The translations under genes and the position numbers were made by a program. From a virus, in IMG/VR virus record IMGVR_UViG_3300044530_002035, positions 1 to 34,969 of that record: a stretch of DNA of 34,969 nucleotides, one strand, 5' to 3'. Positions 5,561-13,301 of the stretch are shown here, in pieces. Positions within the stretch are counted from its first letter, which is position 1. Each line of letters starts with the position of its first letter. The notes under the pieces are model-generated. The model was not told the origin of the DNA. It ran no database searches and worked only from the letters and a program-made list of their open reading frames with translations.

Positions 5561-6150
5561 TACATTAAATACTTGATTACCTTTTCTTTTATCCCCGACT
5601 GTTTGATTCCTTCAGTACTTTTTGGGGTTAAAACAAAATTGGTTAAACCCCAATCCATCTCCATCTCTCCCCAACTCTCGTGAACCTGTGGAATACCCAT
5701 GTTTAAATCATCCACGGCAACCCATTCTGTGACCTCAGGATGGTCTTTAAGATATTGAAGTATCTCCAATGACCTCGACTGTTCTAGTCTCCACTGACGA
5801 GACCATACGAAGTTTTCAGGGTCATCAAATTGACCTAATAATTTAGTAAAACCAACAGGTTTTTTTAATATCCCTTGAGATGTATAATATTCACCGATTT
5901 CTTCTAAAGTTGCATGTAGTCTCCAATCAGAAGATACGACGATTTCGGCTCCTGTTTGCTCTAAGATTTCGTTTAGAATCTTAACCGCCTTTTTATCAAA
6001 ATCGTCAAATCTAACTTCAACAGGTGCGTCACTAAGTTGTTTACTTGTTTCGGGATTTGCAGAACGATATTTTGCCCATTTTTTGGAACGACCTCCCCAA
6101 TTAGAGGATAAACAAATTACTCCGTCATTATCTAAAAATATTACTTTCAT
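5560..6150 (-). CDS. HAD-family hydrolase of the SAK (nucleic-acid repair) type
   Basis: 196 residues. FLDNDGVICL gives motif I with D7 and D9, VVSSDWRLHATLEEI gives motif II with the Ser-Ser-Asp-Trp-Arg signature, and WVAVDDL gives motif IV. The SSDWR form is that of the HAD group found in bacterial and phage RNA/DNA repair contexts (HAD_SAK). It probably removes phosphate from a nucleic-acid end or nucleotide; the substrate is not known. ATGA overlap with the upstream zinc-finger gene and a one-base overlap downstream place it firmly in the operon. Confidence 0.8.
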   Translation of the reverse strand: MKVIFLDNDGVICLSSNWGGRSKKWAKYRSANPETSKQLSDAPVEVRFDDFDKKAVKILNEILEQTGAEIVVSSDWRLHATLEEIGEYYTSQGILKKPVGFTKLLGQFDDPENFVWSRQWRLEQSRSLEILQYLKDHPEVTEWVAVDDLNMGIPQVHESWGEMEMDWGLTNFVLTPKSTEGIKQSGIKEKVIKYLM

Positions 6151-6347
6151 TTTTGTTTTTGTTTGTGTTCTAAAATGAACTGTTTAACACTTTCTCTTTT
6201 TTCGTCATTAAAGATATCCTCGAATTTAATTTCTTGTAATTTGTTTAAGGATTTAATTGATTCGAATCTTTCGTTGTCGGTTAGTTCTTGACATTTCCAA
6301 CACCACTCATTGTTATTAGTGTCCACATGTCTATTGCACTTTGCCAT
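6147..6347 (-). CDS. Small putative zinc-binding protein
   Basis: 66 residues. The N-terminal 22 residues hold CNRH and CWKC, a possible Cys/His zinc knuckle. The rest is a charged helical tail rich in Lys and Glu. Not recognised as a named family. It overlaps both neighbours (17 bases upstream, 4 bases downstream), so expression is coupled to them. Confidence 0.65.
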   Translation of the reverse strand: MAKCNRHVDTNNNEWCWKCQELTDNERFESIKSLNKLQEIKFEDIFNDEKRESVKQFILEHKQKQK

Positions 6348-6786
6348 CTTTTTCTCTCTTCCAATTTTCGTAATTGTATTTATCGAATTCTTCTTTGGTA
6401 CCGATACCTATTGGTACAAATAACGCGAATCCGTCATCATCTTCAAAATGGTTACACTCATCTTCCATAGGAAAAAACTCCCATTTCCAATATTCAAACA
6501 CTTCACCATTCCATCTCGCAATTCCTGTACATCTATGGTTTCCAATATAGTACTCACCAACAACCAAATTTTTCTTAGGGATTGCTCCTGCGCCAATTAA
6601 TTTAGGTACATAAAATTCTTCCCATTCTTGTTTGTCTACTCTTGGTAGGGTTGGAACATCGTATTTATCCTTGAACGGTTTTAAGGTCATCCACCACTCT
6701 TTTATACGGGCAGCTCTCTCCTCTTTGGTTTCAGTATTTAACTTAACCCAAGCTTTGAAGTCCTCTTTGTTTTTAGGTATTTCCAT
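6331..6786 (-). CDS. Unknown phage protein, first gene of minus-strand operon
   Basis: 151 residues, Trp- and acid-rich, no membrane segment. The central part (GEYYIGNHRCTGIARWNGEVFEYW) looks like an antiparallel beta sheet, as in small SH3-like folds. Function unknown. A host-type promoter ends five bases before the ATG, so the mRNA would be leaderless or nearly so. It appears to head the operon that runs through the zinc-knuckle, HAD and small unknown genes. Confidence 0.7.
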   Translation of the reverse strand: MEIPKNKEDFKAWVKLNTETKEERAARIKEWWMTLKPFKDKYDVPTLPRVDKQEWEEFYVPKLIGAGAIPKKNLVVGEYYIGNHRCTGIARWNGEVFEYWKWEFFPMEDECNHFEDDDGFALFVPIGIGTKEEFDKYNYENWKREKDGKVQ

Positions 6787-6790
6787 AATG

Positions 6791-6819
6791 CAAAGATAAG
6801 ATATTTATATGAAAAACAA
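6791..6819 (-). promoter_or_regulatory. Bacteroidetes-type promoter of the minus-strand operon
   Basis: Minus strand: TTG at 6819-6817, 18-base spacer, TATCTTTG at 6798-6791, four bases before the ATG at 6786. Confidence 0.65.
6802..6810 (+). promoter_or_regulatory. Putative late promoter for the 73-residue membrane protein
   Basis: TATTTATAT on the + strand, 48 bases upstream of the ATG at 6859. It overlaps the minus-strand operon promoter, so the two may compete. Confidence 0.4.
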
Positions 6820-6858
6820 CGTTTACAAACATAAAAATTAAATACCGAAATATGGAAG

Positions 6859-7080
6859 ATGGTGAAAAGAATCAAAACGTGGAGAAAGACCCTCCAAGAC
6901 AACCTATCGCAGGTATTTTTAATGCTCGCGCTATTCTTCAATCCTTTTGGATTCGATGCCGTTCAGTATTCCCTAATATTACTGACAGGAAGTTTATGGA
7001 AGGCGAACTTCGTCTTGTATTGTATTGCGGGATTGTTTTTTGGGTTATATATCTACTTTCGCAGATTATCTAAACGTTAA
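6859..7080 (+). CDS. Two-helix membrane protein, unknown
   Basis: 73 residues: a basic start (MVKRIKTWRKTL), a hydrophobic helix around VFLMLALFFNPFGF, a second around VLYCIAGLFFGLYIYF and a basic end (RRLSKR). Another frame starting at 6852 is equally long. I prefer this one because its hydrophobic and charged residues fall into an ordered two-helix pattern, while the other frame gives mixed composition. The stop overlaps the end of the convergent gene by four bases. A holin or other membrane role is possible but unproven. Confidence 0.6.
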   Translation: MVKRIKTWRKTLQDNLSQVFLMLALFFNPFGFDAVQYSLILLTGSLWKANFVLYCIAGLFFGLYIYFRRLSKR

Positions 7081-8567
7081 AGGGATTTAAGTTGACCTTC
7101 TTTGAATGCCTCAAAATTAGGTCCTTTGATTAAGAAATAATCTTTACCTATTTTTCTGTAATTTAAAATTCCTGCTAATTTTGCTGATGCAAAGAAAGAT
7201 GAGAAATACCCTCTCCATTGAGACGATGGTAAAAAATTATTGTTTTTTGAGTAATATTTTTTACCGTCGATAGTTTTGGATTTAAGTTTTCCTATAGACT
7301 CTAAGAAATCTAATTTTGTTCCGATAGTGCCTTCGTCTAAATAATCAACAAGTTTTTTGATAAGACCTTTGTTCTTACTAAAAGTATATCCGTAGCTGCT
7401 TCTGTTTGGATTCCAAACTTGCGAGGTTCCTAAAAGTTGTTGTGAAAGTTTGGGATTATTTTTAACGTGGTCTAAAACCCAAGTTACAATATGTCTTCTA
7501 ACACCTTCGGCGGTCCATGCAGGTGTTGTAGATAATTCGTAAGTTGTATCAATTCCTGAATTTTCAAGACCGAGGTCTTCGAAATAATCACCAGATACTT
7601 CATCGGTCCCTGCAAATCCTATACTAGCCGAAAATTTATTTTCTTTCTCAGATTTGTATGTGATGTACATTTGATATTCATCAATTAATCTGTTTTCTTC
7701 ATCCGAAATTAATGATATAGATAAAATACCTTCTGAATGACCAAATCCTAAATCAGGTATATTTTGAAAACCTCTAACATATACTGATAAACTGAAATTT
7801 GTGTTCAAATACCTTCTATACTCTCTGTCGTTTTCTCCGAGACTGTTAAAAGTTTCGGTTAAAAACCTATCGGCCATTGAGCCTGCAAATTGATTATAAT
7901 TGTTTTTGATTGCCTCAATCATTTCAGGAAATGCGTATTCAAACACATCTATTTCCCTTTGACTCATTGGCGAATCCTGAGTGTCCCAATATCTTTCTTG
8001 GCCTCCATCATCAAAATGGATTGCAACCTTTGAATAGTTTTTATTTGTGGACTTGGATTTGTTAATAATGAAATATAAACCTTGACGACCTGCGGTATAT
8101 CTACCAAAATGACCTGACCCTTTAGATGTTACACACCATTTTGTATTTGAACCGTACTTACAAGAAGATTCTTCAGTTTTTGGTTTTATTACAAGGAACT
8201 TATCGTCTTCGTAAATTTTATCCGCTTGTTTCTCTAATTCCTTTTCTTTATTTTTCGCTCTAACATAAAGAATTAGTTTTTCAAGTTCATTTAATGATAC
8301 GTATTGATTTATATCTTTTTTGGGAAATTGAGATTGATACTTATCAAAATCTTTTATGAGGTCTACAAGGTGTTCTAATTCATCAGTATCTAATTCACCA
8401 TCGCCATCTGTATTTTTTAATACAAAATCGGTGTATTTGTGGTTGAAATCTTTTAAATCGGAAATATTCAAAATAAATTCTAAATCTTGTTCATTGAACT
8501 TTGTAGAATATTTTTTCTTTAAATCTTCTTTACGACCCTCCTTTAATAAAATACCTATGAATTTCAT
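7077..8567 (-). CDS. Unknown protein with EF-hand-like loop and conserved YGSxTKWC motif
   Basis: 496 residues. The N-terminal decapeptide MKFIGILLKE ends in a candidate gp21 site. Residues 52-63 (NTDGDGELDTDE) form a near-canonical EF-hand calcium loop. Residues about 136-170 hold SCKYGSNTKWCVTSKGSGHF followed by GLYFIINK, a block I associate with phage and phage-defence-type proteins of unknown function. It has a paired Cys and a Trp reminiscent of the core in PcfJ-like proteins. The remainder is mixed alpha/beta without a recognised motif. The late-promoter motif is two bases before the ATG. I suggest an internal virion protein that may enter the cell with DNA; function unknown. Confidence 0.75.
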   Translation of the reverse strand: MKFIGILLKEGRKEDLKKKYSTKFNEQDLEFILNISDLKDFNHKYTDFVLKNTDGDGELDTDELEHLVDLIKDFDKYQSQFPKKDINQYVSLNELEKLILYVRAKNKEKELEKQADKIYEDDKFLVIKPKTEESSCKYGSNTKWCVTSKGSGHFGRYTAGRQGLYFIINKSKSTNKNYSKVAIHFDDGGQERYWDTQDSPMSQREIDVFEYAFPEMIEAIKNNYNQFAGSMADRFLTETFNSLGENDREYRRYLNTNFSLSVYVRGFQNIPDLGFGHSEGILSISLISDEENRLIDEYQMYITYKSEKENKFSASIGFAGTDEVSGDYFEDLGLENSGIDTTYELSTTPAWTAEGVRRHIVTWVLDHVKNNPKLSQQLLGTSQVWNPNRSSYGYTFSKNKGLIKKLVDYLDEGTIGTKLDFLESIGKLKSKTIDGKKYYSKNNNFLPSSQWRGYFSSFFASAKLAGILNYRKIGKDYFLIKGPNFEAFKEGQLKSL

Positions 8568-8569
8568 AT

Positions 8570-8578
8570 AGATAAATA
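8570..8578 (-). promoter_or_regulatory. Putative phage late promoter for the 496-residue protein
   Basis: Minus strand TATTTATCT, then AT and the ATG at 8567. Confidence 0.6.
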
Positions 8579-8582
8579 CCCA

Positions 8583-8930
8583 TTATTTCCAAAACAATTG
8601 AATTGCAACAATGGAAACCGATAAACCAAGACATATACCTGTTTTAAGAGTTATTTCTTCTTTAAATAAAAAACTTGATAACATGGTAAAGACCATAATG
8701 CCGAGTGCAAATCCTATTAACCTACTTGGCCATATTTGACCTTCAAATGCGTCGACGTATAAGTTTACAGCTTTAATATAAATGTAACTTATTGGTATAC
8801 TACATAATAAAATAACCCATAAATATTTTTCGTACCACCCGAACTTAATTCCCCCCTGTAATTGCAAAAAAGAACCTATCTGACCTAATATCATTAATAG
8901 GGTTGCAATTATTAATTTTGTTATATTCAT
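8583..8930 (-). CDS. Four-helix membrane protein, SMR/EamA-like
   Basis: 115 residues with four hydrophobic segments at about 4-20, 36-56, 68-88 and 95-113. The last two (FALGIMVFTMLSSFLFKEE, then GICLGLSVSIVAIQLFW) have the Lys-Glu-Glu turn and Gly-rich helix typical of drug/metabolite exporters of the EamA/SMR superfamily. The substrate is unknown. It lies directly after the TonB/lipoprotein block on the same strand and may belong to the same cargo. Confidence 0.65.
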   Translation of the reverse strand: MNITKLIIATLLMILGQIGSFLQLQGGIKFGWYEKYLWVILLCSIPISYIYIKAVNLYVDAFEGQIWPSRLIGFALGIMVFTMLSSFLFKEEITLKTGICLGLSVSIVAIQLFWK

Positions 8931-8960
8931 TCTTTAATGATAGTAAATTTTTGGCAATAA

Positions 8961-8985
8961 AAAACCCCCACCGAAGTGAGGGTTC
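8961..8985 (-). terminator. Intrinsic terminator after the surface lipoprotein gene
   Basis: On the minus strand CCCTCACTTCGGTGGGGG forms a hairpin closed by a TTCG tetraloop and is followed by six T. The same 18 bases recur at 18673-18690. Confidence 0.85.
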
Positions 8986-8988
8986 ATA

Positions 8989-10194
8989 TTAATTTCCTCT
9001 TGATGGAAACCTTGTCCATCCGTTAGTCCATATTGGTTTAGAAAGTATTTCTAATTCTGCTCTTGTATAATTTTTCTCAAGATTACCTTCACTTAAAGAT
9101 TTTTCTTTCATTTGTAGTGCGGTAAACACTGTTGAGGTTGACTTAAAATTTAATAATGGGTCAAACGATTGAACTTCATTATTTTGAAATTTAGATACTC
9201 CATCTCTATATGATTGAGCGGTCTCATTACTTTCAATAGAAAATGAACCTTTTTGATAACCTAATATCTTTGAGTTTGTTATGGTAAACTGTGTTGCACG
9301 TCTCCATCTTAAACCTAAATTATGGTTTGATAGTGATGACACATCAAACGGTCCAATTAAAATCATACCACTTAATTTAGGATGTGTGAAAGGTTGTGCC
9401 GATGAACCTGTTCCATCGTTATCACATTCTACACCATTTCCTGCGTCTCCACTATCTACGAATTGTGGGTCTCTCTTTGAAACACTGTTTATTATAGTTC
9501 CATTATAACCAAAATCAAAATCGTAATCATCGTCTGCGGTTGCAAATGCGTAAAGATTTTTACCGTTTACAGTTCCTCCAAAAAATTCAAACGCGTCATC
9601 ATTAGCGTAAATTGTTTGAATGTTTTCAAGAATTGTTCCGCTTCCTACACCACCTAAAGTAAGTGCGTTGATTTCAGAATTCGGCATTGATGCGATTCCT
9701 GCGTATTCTATTCTTACATATTTCAAAACACCGCTATTGTCAGAGTCATTTGTTCCACCGTAAGGTCTACCAATACCTCCTTCAATTGTTGGTTCTGATG
9801 TCCTGTTAGTTTTTGCTCTTCCTAAAATTACAATACCACCCCAGTCACCAGGTTGTCTTTCACCTACAGGTCTGCCTGATGTAAAAACGATTGGTTTTAA
9901 TGCAGTTCCTTCAGCAATAATCTGAGCACCTCTTTCAATACACAATGCCCCTTTTTCACCAATGTCGGAAATAATTGTTGTTCCTGGTTGGATAATAAGT
10001 TTTGCTCCATCGGTCACATACACATACCCTTTTAATGTCCAAACTTTGTCTGAAGTTAAAGTTGTAGTTGCGTTAATGTTTCCTGAAAGAGTGGTTGATG
10101 TCGGAATGTTAATTGGCCCGTCTTCACCGCCTCCTAAATCTTTTTCGCATCCAAATAATGATAATGCTAAAATAAGTCCTAATAATTTTTTCAT
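8989..10194 (-). CDS. Cell-surface lipoprotein, beta-helix type, partner of TonB receptor
   Basis: 401 residues. A signal peptide with lipobox SLFGC places the lipidated Cys at residue 16. The mature protein has repeated short strands with Asn, Gly and Asp turns (TTLSGNINATTTLTSDKVW, GAKLIIQPGTTII), as in right-handed parallel beta-helices. Bacteroidetes carry similar lipoproteins beside TonB-dependent receptors. Its ATG overlaps the receptor stop (ATGA), so the two are translationally coupled and probably form one outer-membrane uptake or binding unit. I cannot name the ligand. A strong terminator follows. Confidence 0.75.
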   Translation of the reverse strand: MKKLLGLILALSLFGCEKDLGGGEDGPINIPTSTTLSGNINATTTLTSDKVWTLKGYVYVTDGAKLIIQPGTTIISDIGEKGALCIERGAQIIAEGTALKPIVFTSGRPVGERQPGDWGGIVILGRAKTNRTSEPTIEGGIGRPYGGTNDSDNSGVLKYVRIEYAGIASMPNSEINALTLGGVGSGTILENIQTIYANDDAFEFFGGTVNGKNLYAFATADDDYDFDFGYNGTIINSVSKRDPQFVDSGDAGNGVECDNDGTGSSAQPFTHPKLSGMILIGPFDVSSLSNHNLGLRWRRATQFTITNSKILGYQKGSFSIESNETAQSYRDGVSKFQNNEVQSFDPLLNFKSTSTVFTALQMKEKSLSEGNLEKNYTRAELEILSKPIWTNGWTRFPSRGN

Positions 10195-12668
10195 AAATTT
10201 AAATTTAATGTTAATGAAATTGTTTGCTCGTTATTTGTGTTTATTAGATTTCTGTTTTGTACTTTTTGGTAAAAGATGGATGACTGAGCAAAGACATCAC
10301 CTATTGCCAATTTTAATTCTCCTTTCGGAAGTTTATGTAAAAAGGTTATATCTAACACATCTCTACTGTTTTCGAATATGTCAGGATAACCTTGAAATCC
10401 CACTGCGGATATTCTATCTCCAACTCTGTTATATGTTATATTGAGTGTTTCATTCTTTTTATGAATATTCACACCACTATTTAACACATAATTTGATTGT
10501 CCTTGTAATTGTCTTTTCACACCGTTCACTTTTACCTCAGAATTCATTAAAGAAACATTTGTGTAAACGTCAAACCAATCAGTTATTTTTTTACGAACCT
10601 CCATTTCAACACCGTATAGAATAGCTGAATTTGGATTAGTATAGGTTAGTAGTAAGTTTGATGGTACAGAACCATCGGCAACAATCTGTTCTATTGGTCT
10701 AATAAAGTTTTTTCCAAATAAAGAAACTGATATGTTTTCACCTGATTTTGGATAGAATTCATATTTTAAATCTAAGTTATATATGTCTGTTTTTTCCAAT
10801 TTTGAATTACCTAAAATTTGAGCGTTTCTAACAAAATCGTAATATGCGAAATTTGCAACTTCTCTAAACTCAGGTCTTGATAATGTCTTACTAATTGAAA
10901 ATCTGTATTTTGTTTTATCTTCATTATATGAAAGATTAAGTGACGGTAGGAAATCTAAATACTGTCTGTTCACATTCACTTTTTGTCCACTAAAATCTGC
11001 GGTTTGAACCTCAAAAATATTGTATTCACTTCTAATACCTGTGTTGATTTTCCATTTACCAAATTCGTCTTCGTACATTGAATACAATGAACCTAAATCA
11101 AAGTCAGCGGTGTATCTGTCGGTATTGTTTGTTATCTCGTCTAACATATCGGTAGATTGGTAACGAAATATTCTAGCATTAAATCCTCTAAATCGTTTTA
11201 AATAACCACCACCGACTTTTATCTTACCAATCTCTTTATTGACATTACCATTAATAGAGTTTTCATCCATTACACTCCAAAAACGATATGTGTCTCTCCA
11301 TGCGGTTTGATACGGTTCGTTAATACCTAATGATTTTGTGATTGGATTTATTCTGTAGTCAGGTTGTTCTCTGAACATATAATTGTACCCAACGTTAAAA
11401 TTAAACGTTTTTATTTTACCGTCTAATTGAGAATTAATTATAAAGTTATTGATGTTATTTGATGCGGTACTACGAACGTTTTGAACGTTATCAAAGTTGT
11501 CACCATTACGAGTTAAAAATGAATTTTCTGTTTGGTAGTTTACCAAGGTTTTCCAACTATATCGGTTATCTCCCAAATATGTTAAATTAAGTAATCCATT
11601 TGTTGATAATCTTCTTGTAAATAATGTGTCTCTGTACGAATATGCCAATTCTGTAGATGATTGGTAATCTGTTCTATCAATATAATTTAGAGTATATGAG
11701 TTTCTAATAGTGGAACTAAATAAAGAGTTAAACTTACCTTTAGTATATCCAAATGAAAGACCTCCATTAAGATTTGGAATTGACTCAAATGATGATTCTG
11801 ACGGATTACCAATTAGTTTGGTAAATGCTCTTTTATCACCATTACTACTGATTCGATATCTGTACGTTGATGGGAAAGAGGAAGGGAATTTGGTAGGTTG
11901 AACTAACTTAAAATTTTCAAAAGTTGATACCGAACCCCAACCACTTCCCAATGAGACATTGAAAAAATTATCAGATACTTCTTTTGTTGTAACTTGAACA
12001 AGACCACCACTCCAATCTCCTGGTAAATTTGCCGATGAAGACTTAGCAACTATAATATTATCGATTAAAGATGTTGGAATTATATCAAAAGAAAACGCTC
12101 TTCTATCTGGTTCAGTTGATGGTAATGGGGTTTTATTTAATAATGCTGAATTATATCTATCGGCAAGTCCTCTTACTAAGACAAACTTGTCATTTTGAAT
12201 TGTAACACCACTTACTCTTTTAAGAGCGTCTCCTAAATTTCTATCAGGAGTTTTTTTAATGAATTCGGTTGAGATACCGTCAGATACTACGTTACTATTT
12301 CGTATTGACCTAACAACCGCGACTTCAGTTACTTTTTGTGGTGTTGCTCGTATTATAACTTCAGATAATTGAGTATCACTCTCTTCAAATATAATATCTA
12401 AGATTACATCAGATGTTATGTTTATTTCTTTTGAGAATTTAGAATACCCCATATACGATGCAGTAACATTATATAATCCAGGTTTTATTTTTACTTTGTA
12501 TTCGGATTTTTCGTTTGATACGGTGGAGTAGGATGTTCCATCGGAGTGTTTAAAATTGATGTGAGAAAAATATATGTTCTCGGTTTTAGATTTTGTAACA
12601 CCAGTTACATTTATTTGTCCAATGGCTAAAATTGGGATTAGTAGCAAAAATAGAAAAAATGATTTCAT
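10191..12668 (-). CDS. TonB-dependent outer-membrane receptor
   Basis: I start at the Met of MKSFFLFLLLIPILAIGQ, an obvious signal peptide; an upstream in-frame ATG at 12728 would add 20 unlikely residues (HLLKRCCSYWG). The product is 825 residues: an N-terminal carboxypeptidase-regulatory-like beta domain (about 20-105), a plug domain (about 125-235) with LGDALKRVSGVTI, VRGLADRYNSALLNKTPLPS and FDIIPTSLIDNI, then a long beta-barrel ending in NEQTISLTLNLNL. This is a full-length receptor of the Flavobacteria type. Such receptors take up siderophores, cofactors or glycans using TonB. On a phage genome it is unexpected: it may alter nutrient uptake or the surface receptor landscape of infected cells. 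Confidence 0.88.
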   Translation of the reverse strand: MKSFFLFLLLIPILAIGQINVTGVTKSKTENIYFSHINFKHSDGTSYSTVSNEKSEYKVKIKPGLYNVTASYMGYSKFSKEINITSDVILDIIFEESDTQLSEVIIRATPQKVTEVAVVRSIRNSNVVSDGISTEFIKKTPDRNLGDALKRVSGVTIQNDKFVLVRGLADRYNSALLNKTPLPSTEPDRRAFSFDIIPTSLIDNIIVAKSSSANLPGDWSGGLVQVTTKEVSDNFFNVSLGSGWGSVSTFENFKLVQPTKFPSSFPSTYRYRISSNGDKRAFTKLIGNPSESSFESIPNLNGGLSFGYTKGKFNSLFSSTIRNSYTLNYIDRTDYQSSTELAYSYRDTLFTRRLSTNGLLNLTYLGDNRYSWKTLVNYQTENSFLTRNGDNFDNVQNVRSTASNNINNFIINSQLDGKIKTFNFNVGYNYMFREQPDYRINPITKSLGINEPYQTAWRDTYRFWSVMDENSINGNVNKEIGKIKVGGGYLKRFRGFNARIFRYQSTDMLDEITNNTDRYTADFDLGSLYSMYEDEFGKWKINTGIRSEYNIFEVQTADFSGQKVNVNRQYLDFLPSLNLSYNEDKTKYRFSISKTLSRPEFREVANFAYYDFVRNAQILGNSKLEKTDIYNLDLKYEFYPKSGENISVSLFGKNFIRPIEQIVADGSVPSNLLLTYTNPNSAILYGVEMEVRKKITDWFDVYTNVSLMNSEVKVNGVKRQLQGQSNYVLNSGVNIHKKNETLNITYNRVGDRISAVGFQGYPDIFENSRDVLDITFLHKLPKGELKLAIGDVFAQSSIFYQKVQNRNLINTNNEQTISLTLNLNL

Positions 12669-12763
12669 AAAGTTATTTAAATTAGTTCCCCAATAACTAC
12701 AACACCGTTTCAATAAGTGAATTAACATTATATTATGAAATTATTAAATTAAGGAGTGAGCAT

Positions 12764-12794
12764 AAAAAAACCCTCACAATGTGTGAAGGTTTTA
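12764..12794 (-). terminator. Intrinsic terminator after the tmRNA
   Basis: Minus strand AAAACCTTCACACA-TTGTGAGGGTTTTTTT, a hairpin with a run of seven T, seven bases beyond the tmRNA CCA end. Confidence 0.82.
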
Positions 12795-12800
12795 GTTAAA

Positions 12801-13199
12801 TGGTGGAGATGGAGGGATTCGAACCCTCGTCTTGTTTACGAATAACGTAAGTGACTACACGTTTAGTATAACATTGGTTCTCAATGTTCCAAAATATCAG
12901 GTCTGATGTATGTGAGAAACCTACCTGCAAACAACTTGGTCTTAGAGTTATTTTAAACGAGCTCTAACCTGTCACCCGTATGTTGGACTTCTGTTCCTGG
13001 GTGTATGTCCTAACCGACCCGAGTGTGTTGTTCCCTATCTTAGATAGTAACAACAGCTTCTTCTCTAGTTAAACCTAAAGCAGAAAGCTTAGCAAAAGTA
13101 TTGCCATTTAATTGTTTTAAACCAGTTGATAACGGAGTTAATTCAGCTCCGACGTGCCACCTAAGCAATTACATACCAATCAATTGCCGTGTCATCCCC
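12801..13199 (-). ncRNA. ssrA: tmRNA (transfer-messenger RNA)
   Basis: The 399-nt gene has a tRNA-like end: 5' GGGGATG pairs with 3' CATCTCC, including the G3-U70 pair that specifies alanine, a T-arm GAGGG-TTCGAAT-CCCTC and an encoded CCA at 12803-12801. Next to the 5' end is GGCACGTCGGAG, which corresponds to the conserved region leading into pseudoknot 1, with CGGAG/CTCCG as its first stem. The tag frame ends at TAA 13042-13040. That stop lies in the loop of a hairpin (GTTGTT, CTATC with GATAG, AACAAC), the expected helix 5 position. The tag reads ...AKLSALGLTREEAVVTI, far from the usual end in LAA. A host-type promoter and a terminator bracket it. tmRNA genes are known in some large phages. 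Here it is on the same strand as the TonB block. Confidence 0.9.
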
Positions 13200-13240
13200 A
13201 TAATTTCAAAGAAACAAACATATCTCGTTGTTTGTGAGTA

Positions 13241-13270
13241 CAAAGATATGAATAAATATGTATAATCCAA
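13241..13270 (-). promoter_or_regulatory. Bacteroidetes-type promoter of the tmRNA gene
   Basis: Minus strand: TTG at 13270-13268, 19-base spacer, TATCTTTG at 13248-13241, about 42 bases before the mature 5' end. A minus-strand TATTTATTC at 13258-13250 lies inside the spacer, so a late signal may overlap. Confidence 0.65.
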
Positions 13271-13280
13271 ACAGAAAAGA

Positions 13281-13289
13281 TATTTATTT
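13281..13289 (+). promoter_or_regulatory. Putative phage late promoter for the 380-residue protein
   Basis: TATTTATTT, 12 bases before the ATG at 13302. It is divergent from, and next to, the tmRNA promoter. Confidence 0.5.
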
Positions 13290-13301
13290 AAAAAAACTTT
13301 A

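Noticed and set aside
6852-7073. Alternative + frame of 73 codons starting MEDGEKNQN
   Set aside because: Its composition is irregular, while the overlapping frame at 6859 gives a coherent two-helix membrane protein.
12669-12728. Upstream start of the TonB receptor
   Set aside because: The 20 extra residues would precede and mask a perfect signal peptide that starts at 12668.
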